Below are positions 53,890-64,000 of a stretch of 64,000 bases of DNA, piece after piece. The notes beneath the pieces were generated by a model. The model worked only from the letters and a program-made list of their open reading frames with translations. It was not told where the DNA came from and searched no databases. The position numbers were made by a program, and so were the translations under genes. Position 1 is the stretch's first letter, and every line of letters starts with the position of its first letter. Source of the stretch: Branchiostoma lanceolatum (taxonomy: Eukaryota > Chordata > Leptocardii > Amphioxiformes > Branchiostomatidae); assembly GCF_035083965.1 (NCBI RefSeq), contig NC_089724.1:4574001-4638000 (forward strand), read 5' to 3'.

Positions 53890-54855
53890 ATCTCCTATAT
53901 TACATACCCTGACTTTTCGAGCTAATCAGTAAGTTTGACATTGTCGAGGGGAGTCATTCTCTTGAGAAATACGTCAAAAATGTATGAAGTCACCAGGGTG
54001 CAATGTCATTCAATGTCATGCACTCTATACATTGTATATGCATCATGTTCTACAATCATGTCCATGGCTTTGTCTAAAGAGCTCAGGCCTCACAGATGAT
54101 GCACCCCATACCCTGGGGAGCAGAATGATTAAATTCTGTTTGAGCAGCATAAAATTTTGATTGACACGCGGGATGCCACTAGGTCACATGTGACCAATGT
54201 CTTCAACTTTGACCTGTCTGACTGTTATTTCCCATCTCAGGGAAGCCTTAGAATAGAATGCACCATATGATTTTGAATTAAAACTGCACACCGTGTAAGG
54301 GGGAAACCCTTACAATGCGTGGCTCCTTGCAATTTTTTCCTTGCAAATTCTGTTTCTGATATGCATCACATCCATCAAGGCCACATGTCCTTGAATTTCA
54401 TGGATGTACAACAATGTACAGTACATGTTTACTTCATACAAAGGTTGCCACGTTCCTGTAAGAAGCAGAGTCAGGTTCATGCATCCAAAAGAAAACAACA
54501 GCAAATCTGAACAGATTAGAGAAAAACAAATTTAGAGGGTGAACAGAAAGAAAAAAGACAGAGAAATATCACTGAAGATGTCTTCCTACTACTAGTAAGT
54601 TTCCTTTAAAATGTTGGCGGTGGACAGTTGGAAGAATGATAGCTGAGACTTTAAAATGAACAAATTTACTGGATGAACAGAAAAGACAGAAATGTCACAA
54701 ACTGCTGTCTTCTTTTAGTTTTCTCTCTTTAAAATGTTGGTGGTGGCCACTTGGATAGAATGACAGCTGGCAAAGACTTTGAAATGTACAAATTTACTAG
54801 ATGAACGGAAAGAAAAGACAGAAATGACAGTCTCCCTTTCTTTAAAATGTTGGTG
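53890..54855. other. No gene recognised
   Basis: 54590-54850 contains three imperfect copies of TTTAAAATGTTGGTGGTGG followed by AATGACAGCTG; 60540-60660 has another. Confidence 0.4.
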
Positions 54856-54859
54856 GTGG

Positions 54860-55335
54860 ACTGAGTTGGATAGCTCGTTGGATTCCCAAGCCGTGCGGAT
54901 CCGGATCGGTGCGGGTTTGAATCCTGGGAGCGACGTACTCGCCCCTTTGGGTTTTTACACAAGTCCTGATTGCCTGCGCTACACACTGACAAGCTGATCA
55001 GGAAACCCTAGTGGCTGATCATTTGCTATTCGACACAGTGCAAAATGAGCTCCTGATTTGGCTTCTGATATATATCTATTGACAGCAATAGCTTAAGTGG
55101 TAGTGCACTGCGGCTCACGTTTTTTGACTACTCTTCTCGACAAGTGTGTTGGGTTCTTTTTGTGCAGAGGTTTGAGGCTTATGCCCGAAGCTCCTTCATA
55201 CACGGGGCCGCCGGCTTTACGTCACCATCCGAAATGACGAATGCAATCCCAAGCTGGAGTAAACCATAAGGATCAAACTCGGGCTCAAAGATTCACAGAA
55301 TTTGATCCAGATGGCGAAGCAGGGGGGGTTGCGTT
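54860..55335 (+). mobile_element. tRNA-derived SINE
   Basis: A-box-like TTGGATAGCTCGTTGG and B-box GCGGGTTTGAATCCTGG are followed by a body with GTGTTGGGTTCTTTTTGTGC, related to the tail of the 22078 family. Confidence 0.65.
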
Positions 55336-55339
55336 ACTG

Positions 55340-56290
55340 CAATGCGCGACGGAGACATCTGATAGTATTGGCTGCTTGAATCTGTAAGAATGCCCCGTCC
55401 ATGTTCAAGTTCAGAGGGAAGACTGCGCCTGAGCCATATGCCCCCCATTTGGCTGTATCAAAAAAGAAACAAGAAATGGCCAAGATGTTGATGAAGCTGG
55501 TTGGTTGGCATAAGTGGGATGACTATACATGATTGTATATGACCCAAATAATTGGCCACCTTGGTAGCTAATGCAAATAATACTCAGGGGACTTACATGT
55601 GTAGATGCCTACTGCTTATACATTTGAAGCTTTGTCAAAAGTGAAATCGTCAATGTTTTGTGGCAATCAATTTGAAACAGCGACGGAAAATGCTTCGTTG
55701 TTTTGCAATTTTATCTTTGAAATCAAACTTTTCGATGACTTTAATCGCTTTTAATACAAATTCTTGTAAGGCTTTCTGCTGTCAGTTGTGCTTAATAGAT
55801 TGTTCTTTGTCTTGATATGATTCCGCAACAATTTTTGTTTGTTTCTCAAATTACGTTGACAGAACACCATCACTTCGGCTGGAGTTTTTTTCAATGAGAT
55901 CAACATATACGAAAGGTGCTGATATGTTAGGAAGCACAACAGTAGAGATATTGATACAACAAAGGAGTGTAAATTTTTGACCATTGGCGGCGTCCCAATG
56001 CCCACGGCTTCAGTGGAAACAAAATGCTAAATGTGGATTTCTCAATTTTTTCAAAATACCAAATTCTCTGGAAAATGCGTATCACAATCTTTGAGCGGAT
56101 CAGGCCATCTGAAGGAAATGCTGTTTGCAATGTTATGCCAGGGGTTTATCCATGGCATGAGGTTTGCAGGCAACAAACGTTGCTACGCCCCACGTTGCGC
56201 AGGTCTTAGTTCGGAGTCACTTGAATCTGAATCTCACTTCTTGCAACTCAAAGCTCAAAACCCAACGTTGAACAACACAATGTGCAACGA
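55340..56290. other. No gene recognised
   Basis: AT-rich with some short open frames that lack splice or domain support. Confidence 0.35.
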
Positions 56291-56294
56291 CCAA

Positions 56295-56400
56295 TGTGAA
56301 GGGTTGGTGGAATTAGCTGTCCGGTCCGATTGGCGGAAACAGCTGTCCGGCCCTATTTCCGGGTGGAAAAAGCTGTCCGACTGTCTCTGCGTGTGACTGT
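56295..56400 (+). repeat. Repeat shared with 30120-30230
   Basis: Encodes SDWRKQLSGPISGWKKLSDC; plus-strand version of the minus-strand copy at 30 kb. Confidence 0.6.
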
Positions 56401-56744
56401 GCCGGGCCCTAGAAAAAGCATGACCCTGTTCCATAATTTAGCAGCTTTCACTATGTATGGTGGCAATATTCGGTGGCAATGATTTGAGGCACATTTGTAC
56501 AATCATATGGACATATTAACAAAAGGTATCGAACTCACACGTGCTGCAATGTATAAGCTACATGGTGCCAACGGTATACAAACAATGTACTGTATAACAA
56601 GTTAGGCCCACAGCTCAAGTAAGCAACAAATGTTATGTTGGCTGTAACAAACGTAAATCTGTACTGCACTTCATTTTGATAATAAGACGAAGTGATGGCA
56701 GTTCATTTTTTTATTGGGGTGGTGTTTCGTTTCCAATATTTATG

Positions 56745-57050
56745 TGAAGTATCGCTCGCATTCACCGGCCGCATTGTCGGCATTTGCATGCTTGAACTAT
56801 GTATATTTTGTGATAAGGGCTCACTGAGCATAGACAACGAAGTACATTTTGTGCTAGAATGCCCACTCTACAATGATATGCGGAATAGCCTTGTTAATGG
56901 CATACAGCTGGAACTGAAATATGTACACCTAACAAAGGAGGACATGTTCTCATTTATACATCTGTCGTGTCAGCATTGGACGAATATGCTCCATCGTTTG
57001 TTTACAAGATTTTCCAAAACTTTGGGGATCATCGATGTTCAGAAGGGATA
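56745..57050 (+). mobile_element. Non-LTR reverse transcriptase zinc-binding tail
   Basis: CIFCDKGSLSIDNEVHFVLE followed by CPLYNDMRNSL has the C-x2-C...H-x4-C layout of the zinc-binding segment at the end of many non-LTR reverse transcriptases. Only the C-terminus is present. Confidence 0.65.
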
Positions 57051-57239
57051 GTGGCCTATAGTGAGATACTTATTAGTCGGTTCGTCTACCAGTTTATGAT
57101 TTTGTGCATCATGCATTTTTAATCTGGAATAAGACGATTGATAAGAACTATAAAGCATGTCAGTTCATTTTTACCTTACGTCAACACTTTGTACTTTATA
57201 CAACACCATGTACATGTATGTCTACCATACATAACAATT

Positions 57240-57680
57240 ATGCAAGCACTGTCTGGGATAGTCGGCACCTGAACAAGACTTACAAAAACTGCAACGAATG
57301 CAGAACAGGGCTGGGAAGCTGCTACTGAGAGCTCCGTACAGAACACCTTCGGCTGAAGTACTGACACGACTGGGCTGGAAGGACATCAAATATACAGTAT
57401 ATACACAGGCACCAGAAGGCTTTGCTGACTGAACAAAAGTCATATTTCTTATGTAACATGTTAACAGGTTATTTAGAGCCTTATACACTTACTGTATGGA
57501 TAGGGCAAATAGAACAACTCTGAGCAAAGTGAGTCTACTGTATGTACCAATGGTCTGTAGGGAAGTATATAGAAGATCTATCTCCTACTCAGGTACTACT
57601 CTATGGAATAGTCTGACACCAAACTTGAGAACGGCGCCCTCAGTTGTGAAATCAAAAAATATGTTGTGACAAGTAACTAT
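57240..57680 (+). mobile_element. CR1/L2-like reverse transcriptase C-terminal remnant
   Basis: With a few stops it reads LRAPYRTPSAEVLTRLGWKD, then VPMVCREVYRRSISYSGTTL and WNSLTPNLRTAPSV, the classic LWNSLP..R.A.S tail of this group. Confidence 0.7.
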
Positions 57681-58099
57681 GGACTGATTATGATTACTGA
57701 ATATGTTGTTGACTTATTTTCATATACCGAATATGACTGTGGAATGTTGAATGTATCTTCAATTTGTTAAGAATTGTTTTGTCATAGTTTCTGATGGTAT
57801 GTTAACAGGACCCCTGACCTCCTCCCTTGGACTCTTGAAAAACGGCCTCGGCCGTAGAGTGCAAAATTTATCAGGATAAGGCTGAAAAAAAAAATGATTT
57901 AATATTGTCTTCAGTGTATGTGTATCAACACTTATCTGATATCTGGCCATGCCTATTTGCATTTTGTTGGATCTGGAACTAAAAAGGATCTTTTTTTTTT
58001 TTAAATCATTTTAAATTTCACCACAAAATGAGGCTTATTTAATATGTGTTTGGGGCTACTGCACTGAACAGTGATGACATGTGTTTGTTCACCTTTGAC

Positions 58100-58430
58100 T
58101 CGAAAAGTTTGAGGCTATTAGTTACCCATCAGGGAAGCAATCACAAGGAAGCTTGTTCCATATCGCATATCGATGCAGTTCTTAGGAAAAAAGCATTCGG
58201 TGTGAAGTTTCCTCCTAAAACATGGAAGAAGATTTGCTTCTGTGAAAGTGGCAAAACATGTCGTTGCTGAGAAAGTTTGGAGTGGAGGCACAAAACAAGC
58301 GAGTGAGGTTCTACGGAGGAGCATTTACCATGGAGACAGCGATAGAATAGCGCTAGACTTGCTACATTATGCCTTTGTGAGAGGGGTTGTAAGGTGGTGA
58401 AAAAGTCAACTCCCAACAAGATTTGATACT
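58100..58430 (-). mobile_element. Second type of non-LTR reverse transcriptase tail
   Basis: Minus strand LSQRHNVASLALFYRCLHGK followed by a proline-poor linker and NAFFLRTA matches the RR.VASLSLFYRYYHG...NSFFPRTA tail of Jockey/RTE-like elements, degraded. Confidence 0.6.
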
Positions 58431-58499
58431 TTTGAACTCTGTTGAGACAGGTAAGGGAGCTGTGGACAGCAATGTTTCATTTTTGGCTTTATGTTGTTA

Positions 58500-58690
58500 A
58501 AAAGGAAAGGAAAGTGATCTCGATCCAGTTTAGCTCACTGAAGTGCTACTAGTACATTGTATATATTTTTCTTTCACTGGGAAATTCCCTTAGCTCCTAA
58601 GGACTGACTCTTTCCGGTAGCGTGCATGCATGTCGAGTGAGGGACACAGCCGCAATTGAACCCAGGACCTCTGAGTTCTGGGCCAAACAC
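58500..58690 (-). mobile_element. tRNA-derived SINE, internally deleted
   Basis: Third member of the 33865 family (AGTGATCTCGATCCAGTTTAG, CCGGTAGCGTGCATG); the middle is missing. Confidence 0.6.
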
Positions 58691-58694
58691 CCTG

Positions 58695-59810
58695 TCATCG
58701 GGACACCACAGATTAATAAGCTGACCTTTTCATTTTGGTTGAGCTTTGCATATCAATCACATTATTTGTATTCCGCTTATAAAGCATTTCCGTCCTCAAA
58801 CAAAAGAAAACTCTTTTGATGGTAAGCAGACCAAATTGATTTGATAGAAAACTCTTATGGTATTGAACAAACTTTATCTTAGTCTCTAAGTTGTGCAGTC
58901 AGAGATAGTTTCTACAACTTACTCCTGAGTTGTGTCAGCCATGGTGCTGAAATGGCATCCAATAGTTTATATAGTACTGGTAGAGATGCGTCTCTAAACG
59001 CTGAACTGAATCCGGACTCATAAAAACGTTTAGGTTCAGGTCCAAAAAAAACTTAAACTCAGTGATTCGAATGCTGACCTGAACCTGAATGTGAGTTTAA
59101 GTACACATACATCCCTAAACTGTGCCAAAAGTCAAGTGAATTGGTGTAAAGTCAGTACCTTACAATTATGTACAGGGATGACTTACACTTTTGTGTCGGA
59201 ACCTGCCATTGAATAAACCAGACACGTTTGAGTTTATTTCAATCTGCAGTAATGCCGTGTCTTTGATAGTAGTCTTTGTGAAAGAGTCTTGATGATAGCC
59301 AAGTTGCTCGAGTTATGCTGTTATAACATTATTGAAATATGCCATGGGTTCAGGGTCGGACAGGGTCGGCATCAGCACAGTGGCAAATCAACAAATAAGG
59401 ACATGTTTTTCTGACACGGTTTTCCGACGCAAAAAGTCCTGAAGGAGGTTTTGTTTTGTACTGAACAACTTCCAGTCAGGGTGGCAGATCATGTAAGTGT
59501 GCTGCTCCTAAAAGGAGTTGGGGTGTGCTTTTGTTTGTTTGTTTGTTTGTTTATTTTGAAACACCTGGGTAGCCTATTCAGTGCCAATACACTGGTTTTC
59601 GATAGGGCCCAGTTTCACATATACATACATGGAAAATAAAAAACAACTTACATAGAGAAAAGTAGACATACACGTCGGAACATATGGGTACCACTGAAAC
59701 ATGAAAGACAGATAACTCAAAATGCTTCAGCCTGTAGTTGTTCAAATCAATTACACAGTTATTGTTATTGGGTGGGCTGACTACTCTCTCTTCACAGTCA
59801 GGGGCCAAAT
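58695..59810. other. No gene recognised
   Basis: A (GTTT)n tract at 59530-59555; otherwise no supported feature. Confidence 0.35.
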
Positions 59811-59814
59811 TACG

Positions 59815-60222
59815 AGCTTTACAAATGCCGGGGCTAGATGGAAGGGTCTTGGAGCAGCTGCCATTCCGCGCTGTAGCTCAGATGACCTCAATACGACAAT
59901 TGCACCATGTGCGGCTATAGGTCTTGAACCACTCAAGGGAAGGACCCCTACTCTTTTTGATAAGTGCGATGGGTTCTTTAACGTACCTGAGGTGTTGCTC
60001 TCCTCAAACATGGGGCCGTCATTTATCGTCCTATCCAAAGGATGTCCCTTACCATGAAGTTAAGGTAGGTATCATAGGTACTCATTCACACCTGAGTGAA
60101 ATGAGGAAAGTTGTGTAAAGCGCCTTTCCCAAAGGCACAACACCAGGGCACCTGGTTTTGAACTCAGGACCTCTGGGTTCTGGGCAAAACAGTCCCTACT
60201 GATTGCGCCACATGATGCCTCT
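59815..60222 (-). mobile_element. tRNA-derived SINE
   Basis: Head on the minus strand with TGGCGCAATCAGTAGGG and GAGTTCAAAACC-type B-box; body matches 22078-22452. Confidence 0.65.
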
Positions 60223-60224
60223 AT

Positions 60225-60755
60225 GTTCTGGTTTTTGAAGAAATTAAGTTGCTAAGAAACAGTTGCTATGACTCGGATAGTTGCCAGTGTTGTTTGGAAC
60301 ATTTGTGGCATGTTTCATGCTGTTTATAATATCAAAATTCATCTCAGGAATTTCTGCATTCATCACCTTTTCCACTTTGTATTTTGGTTGAACTTTGCTC
60401 TGATTTGCCAAAAATAGTTACTCAAGTAACTGTATAAAATTTTGAAACAGTCTGACGAAAGATAGCAGATGCTGTCTGAAACTTCTGTGACTAGGGAAAG
60501 ATCTGGTAGAACTTTCAAAGCATTTCAAAATCCTTAGTCTGAAGAGAAGAGAAAAACAAATTTACAGGATGAACAAAAAGAAAAGACAGACTGCAGTCTT
60601 CCTTAGTTTTCTTTCTTTTTTAAAAATGTTGGTGGTTAACAATTGGAAGAATGACAGCTGAGACCTGAAATGATACTCTTTAGGCTGGTTGTGAATTAAG
60701 CAACTTGATTGAATAGGGGAACAACCATCATTCAGGCTGGACGATGATAGTATGT
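60225..60755. other. No gene recognised
   Basis: Contains one more copy of the AAAAATGTTGGTGGT segment seen at 54.6-54.9 kb. Confidence 0.35.
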
Positions 60756-60760
60756 CACAT

Positions 60761-61178
60761 CAGGGCTCAAAATTCATTTTTGGAAATAGGTGCACTGGTG
60801 CACCCAACCAAAAAATTAGGTGCACAGAAAGAATTTTGGGTGCACCACAAAATAAAGTTGAATGCCAGCAAAACATAATTACAAAGTTTAGCGCTCTTCA
60901 GAACTTCAATCTGTAATTCTAAAGCTAAATTCAAAATTTCAAACAAGTAATACATCAAATAAAGTACAACTGTTACATATTTTTATGTCTTTTTCTGATA
61001 CTTACATTTCAAGAATATTCTGTAAACTAGTGCACAATTAGTACCTTTATTTTTCAAAGGCCTATTGCCTACAAAAATATCTAGGTGCACTGGTGCACCC
61101 ACAGTCAAAAATCAGGTGCACAGCTCCAATTTTGGGTGCTCACAGTTGCACATCATGCACCCACTATTTTGAGCCCTG
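60761..61178. mobile_element. Inverted-repeat element with CAGGGCTCAAAAT ends
   Basis: 418 bp, ends CAGGGCTCAAAAT / ATTTTGAGCCCTG, CACAT on both sides (possible 5-bp duplication). GGTGCACTGGTGCACCCA occurs near both ends. No coding capacity. Fragments with similar GTGCACC motifs lie at 7645-7990 and 11055-11130. Confidence 0.75.
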
Positions 61179-61179
61179 C

Positions 61180-61655
61180 ACATTGAACATTAGGCAAACT
61201 ATATCCCAAGTGCTGATTGGCTACACGACACAGTGGAGCGACAAGATATGATGTGATGATGATGACCCTTACTACACAGTGAAAAACTTAACAGGAGAAC
61301 CTATATAGCAGTTGATTTGGTACACTCTTTGGGTCACATGGAATCCAAAGACAAGAAACAAAGTACTCCTTAGTGCAGAGCACCTTAGTTCCCGAGGAGC
61401 ATCTTTAACTGATTCAATACTGATGATACAAATTCTCCTAGACTTTGGTTATTTTTTTACAATCAAGATTATAAAAACATCTTGTCCGGACCAGCCTGGA
61501 AGTCTGATTTGGATCTAATTGAGCTGTGTCCAGTTTGCAAGCCTCTTTTGGTAGATCAGCAAGTTCCAATCAAAATTCTGTATGGTTCGTGTATAGTTTC
61601 ACCACCATTTTGAGCGTGTTCTCAGACTAGGTTTTACAAGCAGGTTTGGAGACTA
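61180..61655. other. No gene recognised
   Basis: No repeat copy or exon supported. Confidence 0.3.
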
Positions 61656-61662
61656 ACAAGTA

Positions 61663-62971
61663 CAGTCAAACCTGCCCAAGGCGACCACCCGGCGGACCGA
61701 GCAAAAACGGTCGCGATGGACAGGTGGTCGCCATGAAGAGGATTCCACTCACATGTTTCCAGGTCGAGGTTTTCAAATACAGTACGTAAATGGATGGAAA
61801 ATTATGTGAATTTAGACAACATGACCCCCACCAGGTTCAATTCTCATTGACAGAAAGATCCTACAAAAATTACATTTTCCGTTATCGTCGTATACCGTTA
61901 CATCGCGGAAAATTTTTTCATAATTTTGACTACAAAACAATGGTTGCCTCGATGATCGCAGCGCCCTCCCGCATTCACACGTTACATTAAATAGTACACA
62001 CTCACACACACGCACATCATCGAAGTTTTAAGGCCTAAGACAAATCCCTAGAAAACACCTACTGACCCCTGCCTTTTTGGGGGCGCCGACCGTTGGATAA
62101 AAGGGGCAAAAAGTTTTCGATCTGACAGCTTAAGATGAAAACGGAACGGTGTGATTTCGTCGCGCCGCGCCGCATCGAAAGGTAAGTCAGTGCAGCAGAT
62201 CGCACACCGTCCAATAAAGGTTTGAGATTCATGGAAATAAAAAGAAAATAAGACTATTAATTTTAATTAATAACTAGAGTATTCGTAAATGTTCATACAC
62301 AAAAGCAACGTGTTTTAGAAAGGTCAGCGGTACGCCAAATCCGGGCCGCGACAAATCCAAGATGGCGTCGGGACCAAGGAACAATATTTCTCGCCCGACG
62401 TTTTGCCCGCCGAGAAGTCATTTTTCGGCGGAATTTAGTAACACACAGACAGATTTTTGTTGAAAATACAACAAATAGATAGTAGTTTCTACGAAATCTG
62501 ACTTTTTGACGCCATGCACTACGTATTCGTTTTTAAAATTGAGTTTAAACCGAACTGAGTTTGCAGTTGATTGCATAAGATTACGATAGGCACAACAACA
62601 TCACAAACATTTGTCATTACAATGTTTATAGGGGGAACGTTTTATTAAACACTTCATGGAGGAATCGATGCTATAACATTGCTATTCCATATATTTTTGT
62701 CCTTCAAATTCTGGAAAACATTTCCGTGAAATCCGACAGCAAAATGATCCGATGTCACCACACGCTTGAAAATTAGGCGGCCGCCATGGGCAGGGATTGT
62801 GCTCTTTGCGGTCCCAATTCGTGGCGGTCGCGGTCGCGTTGGACAGGTGGTCGCCTTGGGCAGGCAGCTTAATGCTTGTGCCTATGGGGAAAATTTTCGG
62901 GACCGAGAAAAAGCGGTCGCCATGGCCAGGTGGTCGCGTTGAAAAGGTGGTCGCCTAGGCAGGTTTGACTG
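61663..62971. mobile_element. 1.3-kb TA-flanked element with pogo/Tigger-like ends
   Basis: Begins CAGTCAAACCTGCCCAAGG and ends in its complement, GGCAGGTTTGACTG, with TA at 61661-61662 and 62972-62973. The GGTGGTCGCC / GGCGACCACC motif recurs several times inside both ends. The interior has no transposase frame, so it is non-autonomous. Interior 62100-62420 is CpG-rich. Confidence 0.8.
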
Positions 62972-63384
62972 TATTTTTCAGCACCTTCTGTTAGAATTGC
63001 AGCCGCCTCGGCTGCCTTAGGCAACAAATCCGGGGTTCAGTCTTAACAGATAAGTGGTTCAGGCTTTGAAGTTTTAAAACTTTTTGTCAAAGTTGTCTCC
63101 CTTTGGTCAGTCAGTACTGGCTTCAGCTACCATTGATAAAGCATGCTGGCTACACCATGGCTTCACTAGACATAAAGACAACTCAAAATAAAGACTTTAA
63201 CCTAAATCCTGCAGGGCAATTGTTGTCTTTCCTATAGCTAGTGTGTCGTGGTGGATGTATTACTGTTGCATGCATGTTCTTCGCTGTATATTCCCAACCT
63301 GCGAATTGTAATAATGTTTTATTGGCCAGAAATTATCAATTGCTGAATTGCTGCAGGGCTTACAATCACATGATTTGCTCCACA

Positions 63385-63592
63385 CTTCCACTTTGTGGAA
63401 CTGTTGCAAGGGTCTGGGCGGCTGCCATTCGTCGCCAGCAGGTGACCTCAATACAACCTTCCCCAACCAAAGTCAGGTACCAATTCACACCTGGGTGGAG
63501 TGAGAAAAGTTGTGTTAAGTGCCTTTCCCAAGAGCACAACAGCGGGACAAAGCAGTGATTTCGAACCCGACACCTGCATGAAGGTTTAATTC
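63385..63592 (-). mobile_element. tRNA-derived SINE, 3' part
   Basis: Same body as 59815 (CTGGGCGGCTGCCATTCG-type segment, AAGTGCCTTTCCCAAGAGC) with B-box remnant GGGTTCGAAATC on the minus strand. Confidence 0.6.
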
Positions 63593-63599
63593 TAATTAT

Positions 63600-63990
63600 C
63601 TCCATGGAAAATGGAGATATAGTTTTGGGTGTGTGTCACGGTGTCTGTGTGTGTGTGTGTTTCCGGACTACTATAATGTCAGCATATCTCAAGAAGCTCT
63701 TGATGGATTACAATGATATTTGGTATGTGGGCAGGTGTTGAGAAGCTGGAATTCAAGGCTGACTTTGGGTCCCCTGGTATGTGACCTTGGTTCTGCAGCA
63801 GAACGTCCGTTTTTGTATCTTTTGACCTGGACGTGCTATGGTCTTGATTTTTTGGTGGCATGTAGCTTGTTACATTACTTTGTCTTAGTCTGGAGTACCA
63901 GACCACCAATGGTAGTATAACTGTAACAGTGGGGTTCAAGCACCACTAACTGACCAGTCAAAACTGGTCTGGACCATTTAGCCTAGTTTG
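63600..63990 (+). repeat. GTAT/GTGT-headed interspersed repeat
   Basis: (GT)n near 63640-63660, then TCCGGACTACTATAATGTCAG and GGGTCCCCTGG; matches 36530-36960 in reverse and 16290-16620 more distantly. Confidence 0.6.
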
Positions 63991-64000
63991 TGGGCTGGCG

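Overview
The window reads as animal genomic DNA: small exons with GT-AG junctions and consistent phases, long repeat-filled introns, tRNA-derived SINEs, several non-LTR retrotransposon clades and many inverted-repeat DNA elements. The repeat density, the EMSY-like gene and the VWD/C8/TIL array suggest an invertebrate deuterostome, most likely a lancelet (Branchiostoma). That assignment is inference; no species marker was tested. There is no prokaryotic gene organisation.

Layout. (1) About 1.6-9.3 kb, + strand: nine small exons of an unidentified acidic/basic protein with consistent phases. They include an 11-residue tandem repeat of about 22 copies and end at a stop at 9307-9309. (2) 9.3-10.2 kb: a satellite-like array of roughly 100-bp units. 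(3) 10.25-25.4 kb, + strand: an EMSY-like gene (BRCA2-interacting transcriptional repressor), recognised from a chain of conserved motifs in the human order: LVPLMPRLVPQTAFT, VLPSG, MSPVKIT, KPTIQI, GVKIITQ, KPSVIVVQ, KPRQSTIDLSQMAVPI and TLDPQTGLFY. No ENT-domain exon was found. The gene is heavily rearranged: a six-fold 83-bp repeat inside one exon, a three-fold 129-bp repeat in another, two local tandem duplications of exon blocks, and a displaced copy of the 129-bp unit inside a third exon.

(4) 25.4-35.3 kb: interspersed repeats, endonuclease fragments of a non-LTR element, a 36-bp minisatellite of about 40 copies, and scattered candidate exons of an unidentified gene ending at 35250. (5) 35.4-50.3 kb: a tandem array of about five decayed TIL-VWD-C8 modules of a von Willebrand factor/mucin/SCO-spondin-like extracellular protein, with frameshifts shared between copies. 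One VWD intron carries a Tc1-like transposon, which itself carries a 3.4-kb non-LTR retrotransposon. Both target-site duplications are readable, and removing the nested element leaves a Tc1 of 1,273 bp. (6) 50.3-64 kb: no gene recognised; SINEs, retrotransposon 3' fragments, a TA-flanked 1.3-kb element with CAGTCAAACCTG ends, and an element with GGGCTCAAAAT ends.

The genes do not form a functional pathway. What unites the window is repeat growth inside coding exons and layered transposon insertion. Assembly error, particularly merged haplotypes in a highly polymorphic genome, is a real alternative for several exon duplications and is flagged where relevant.
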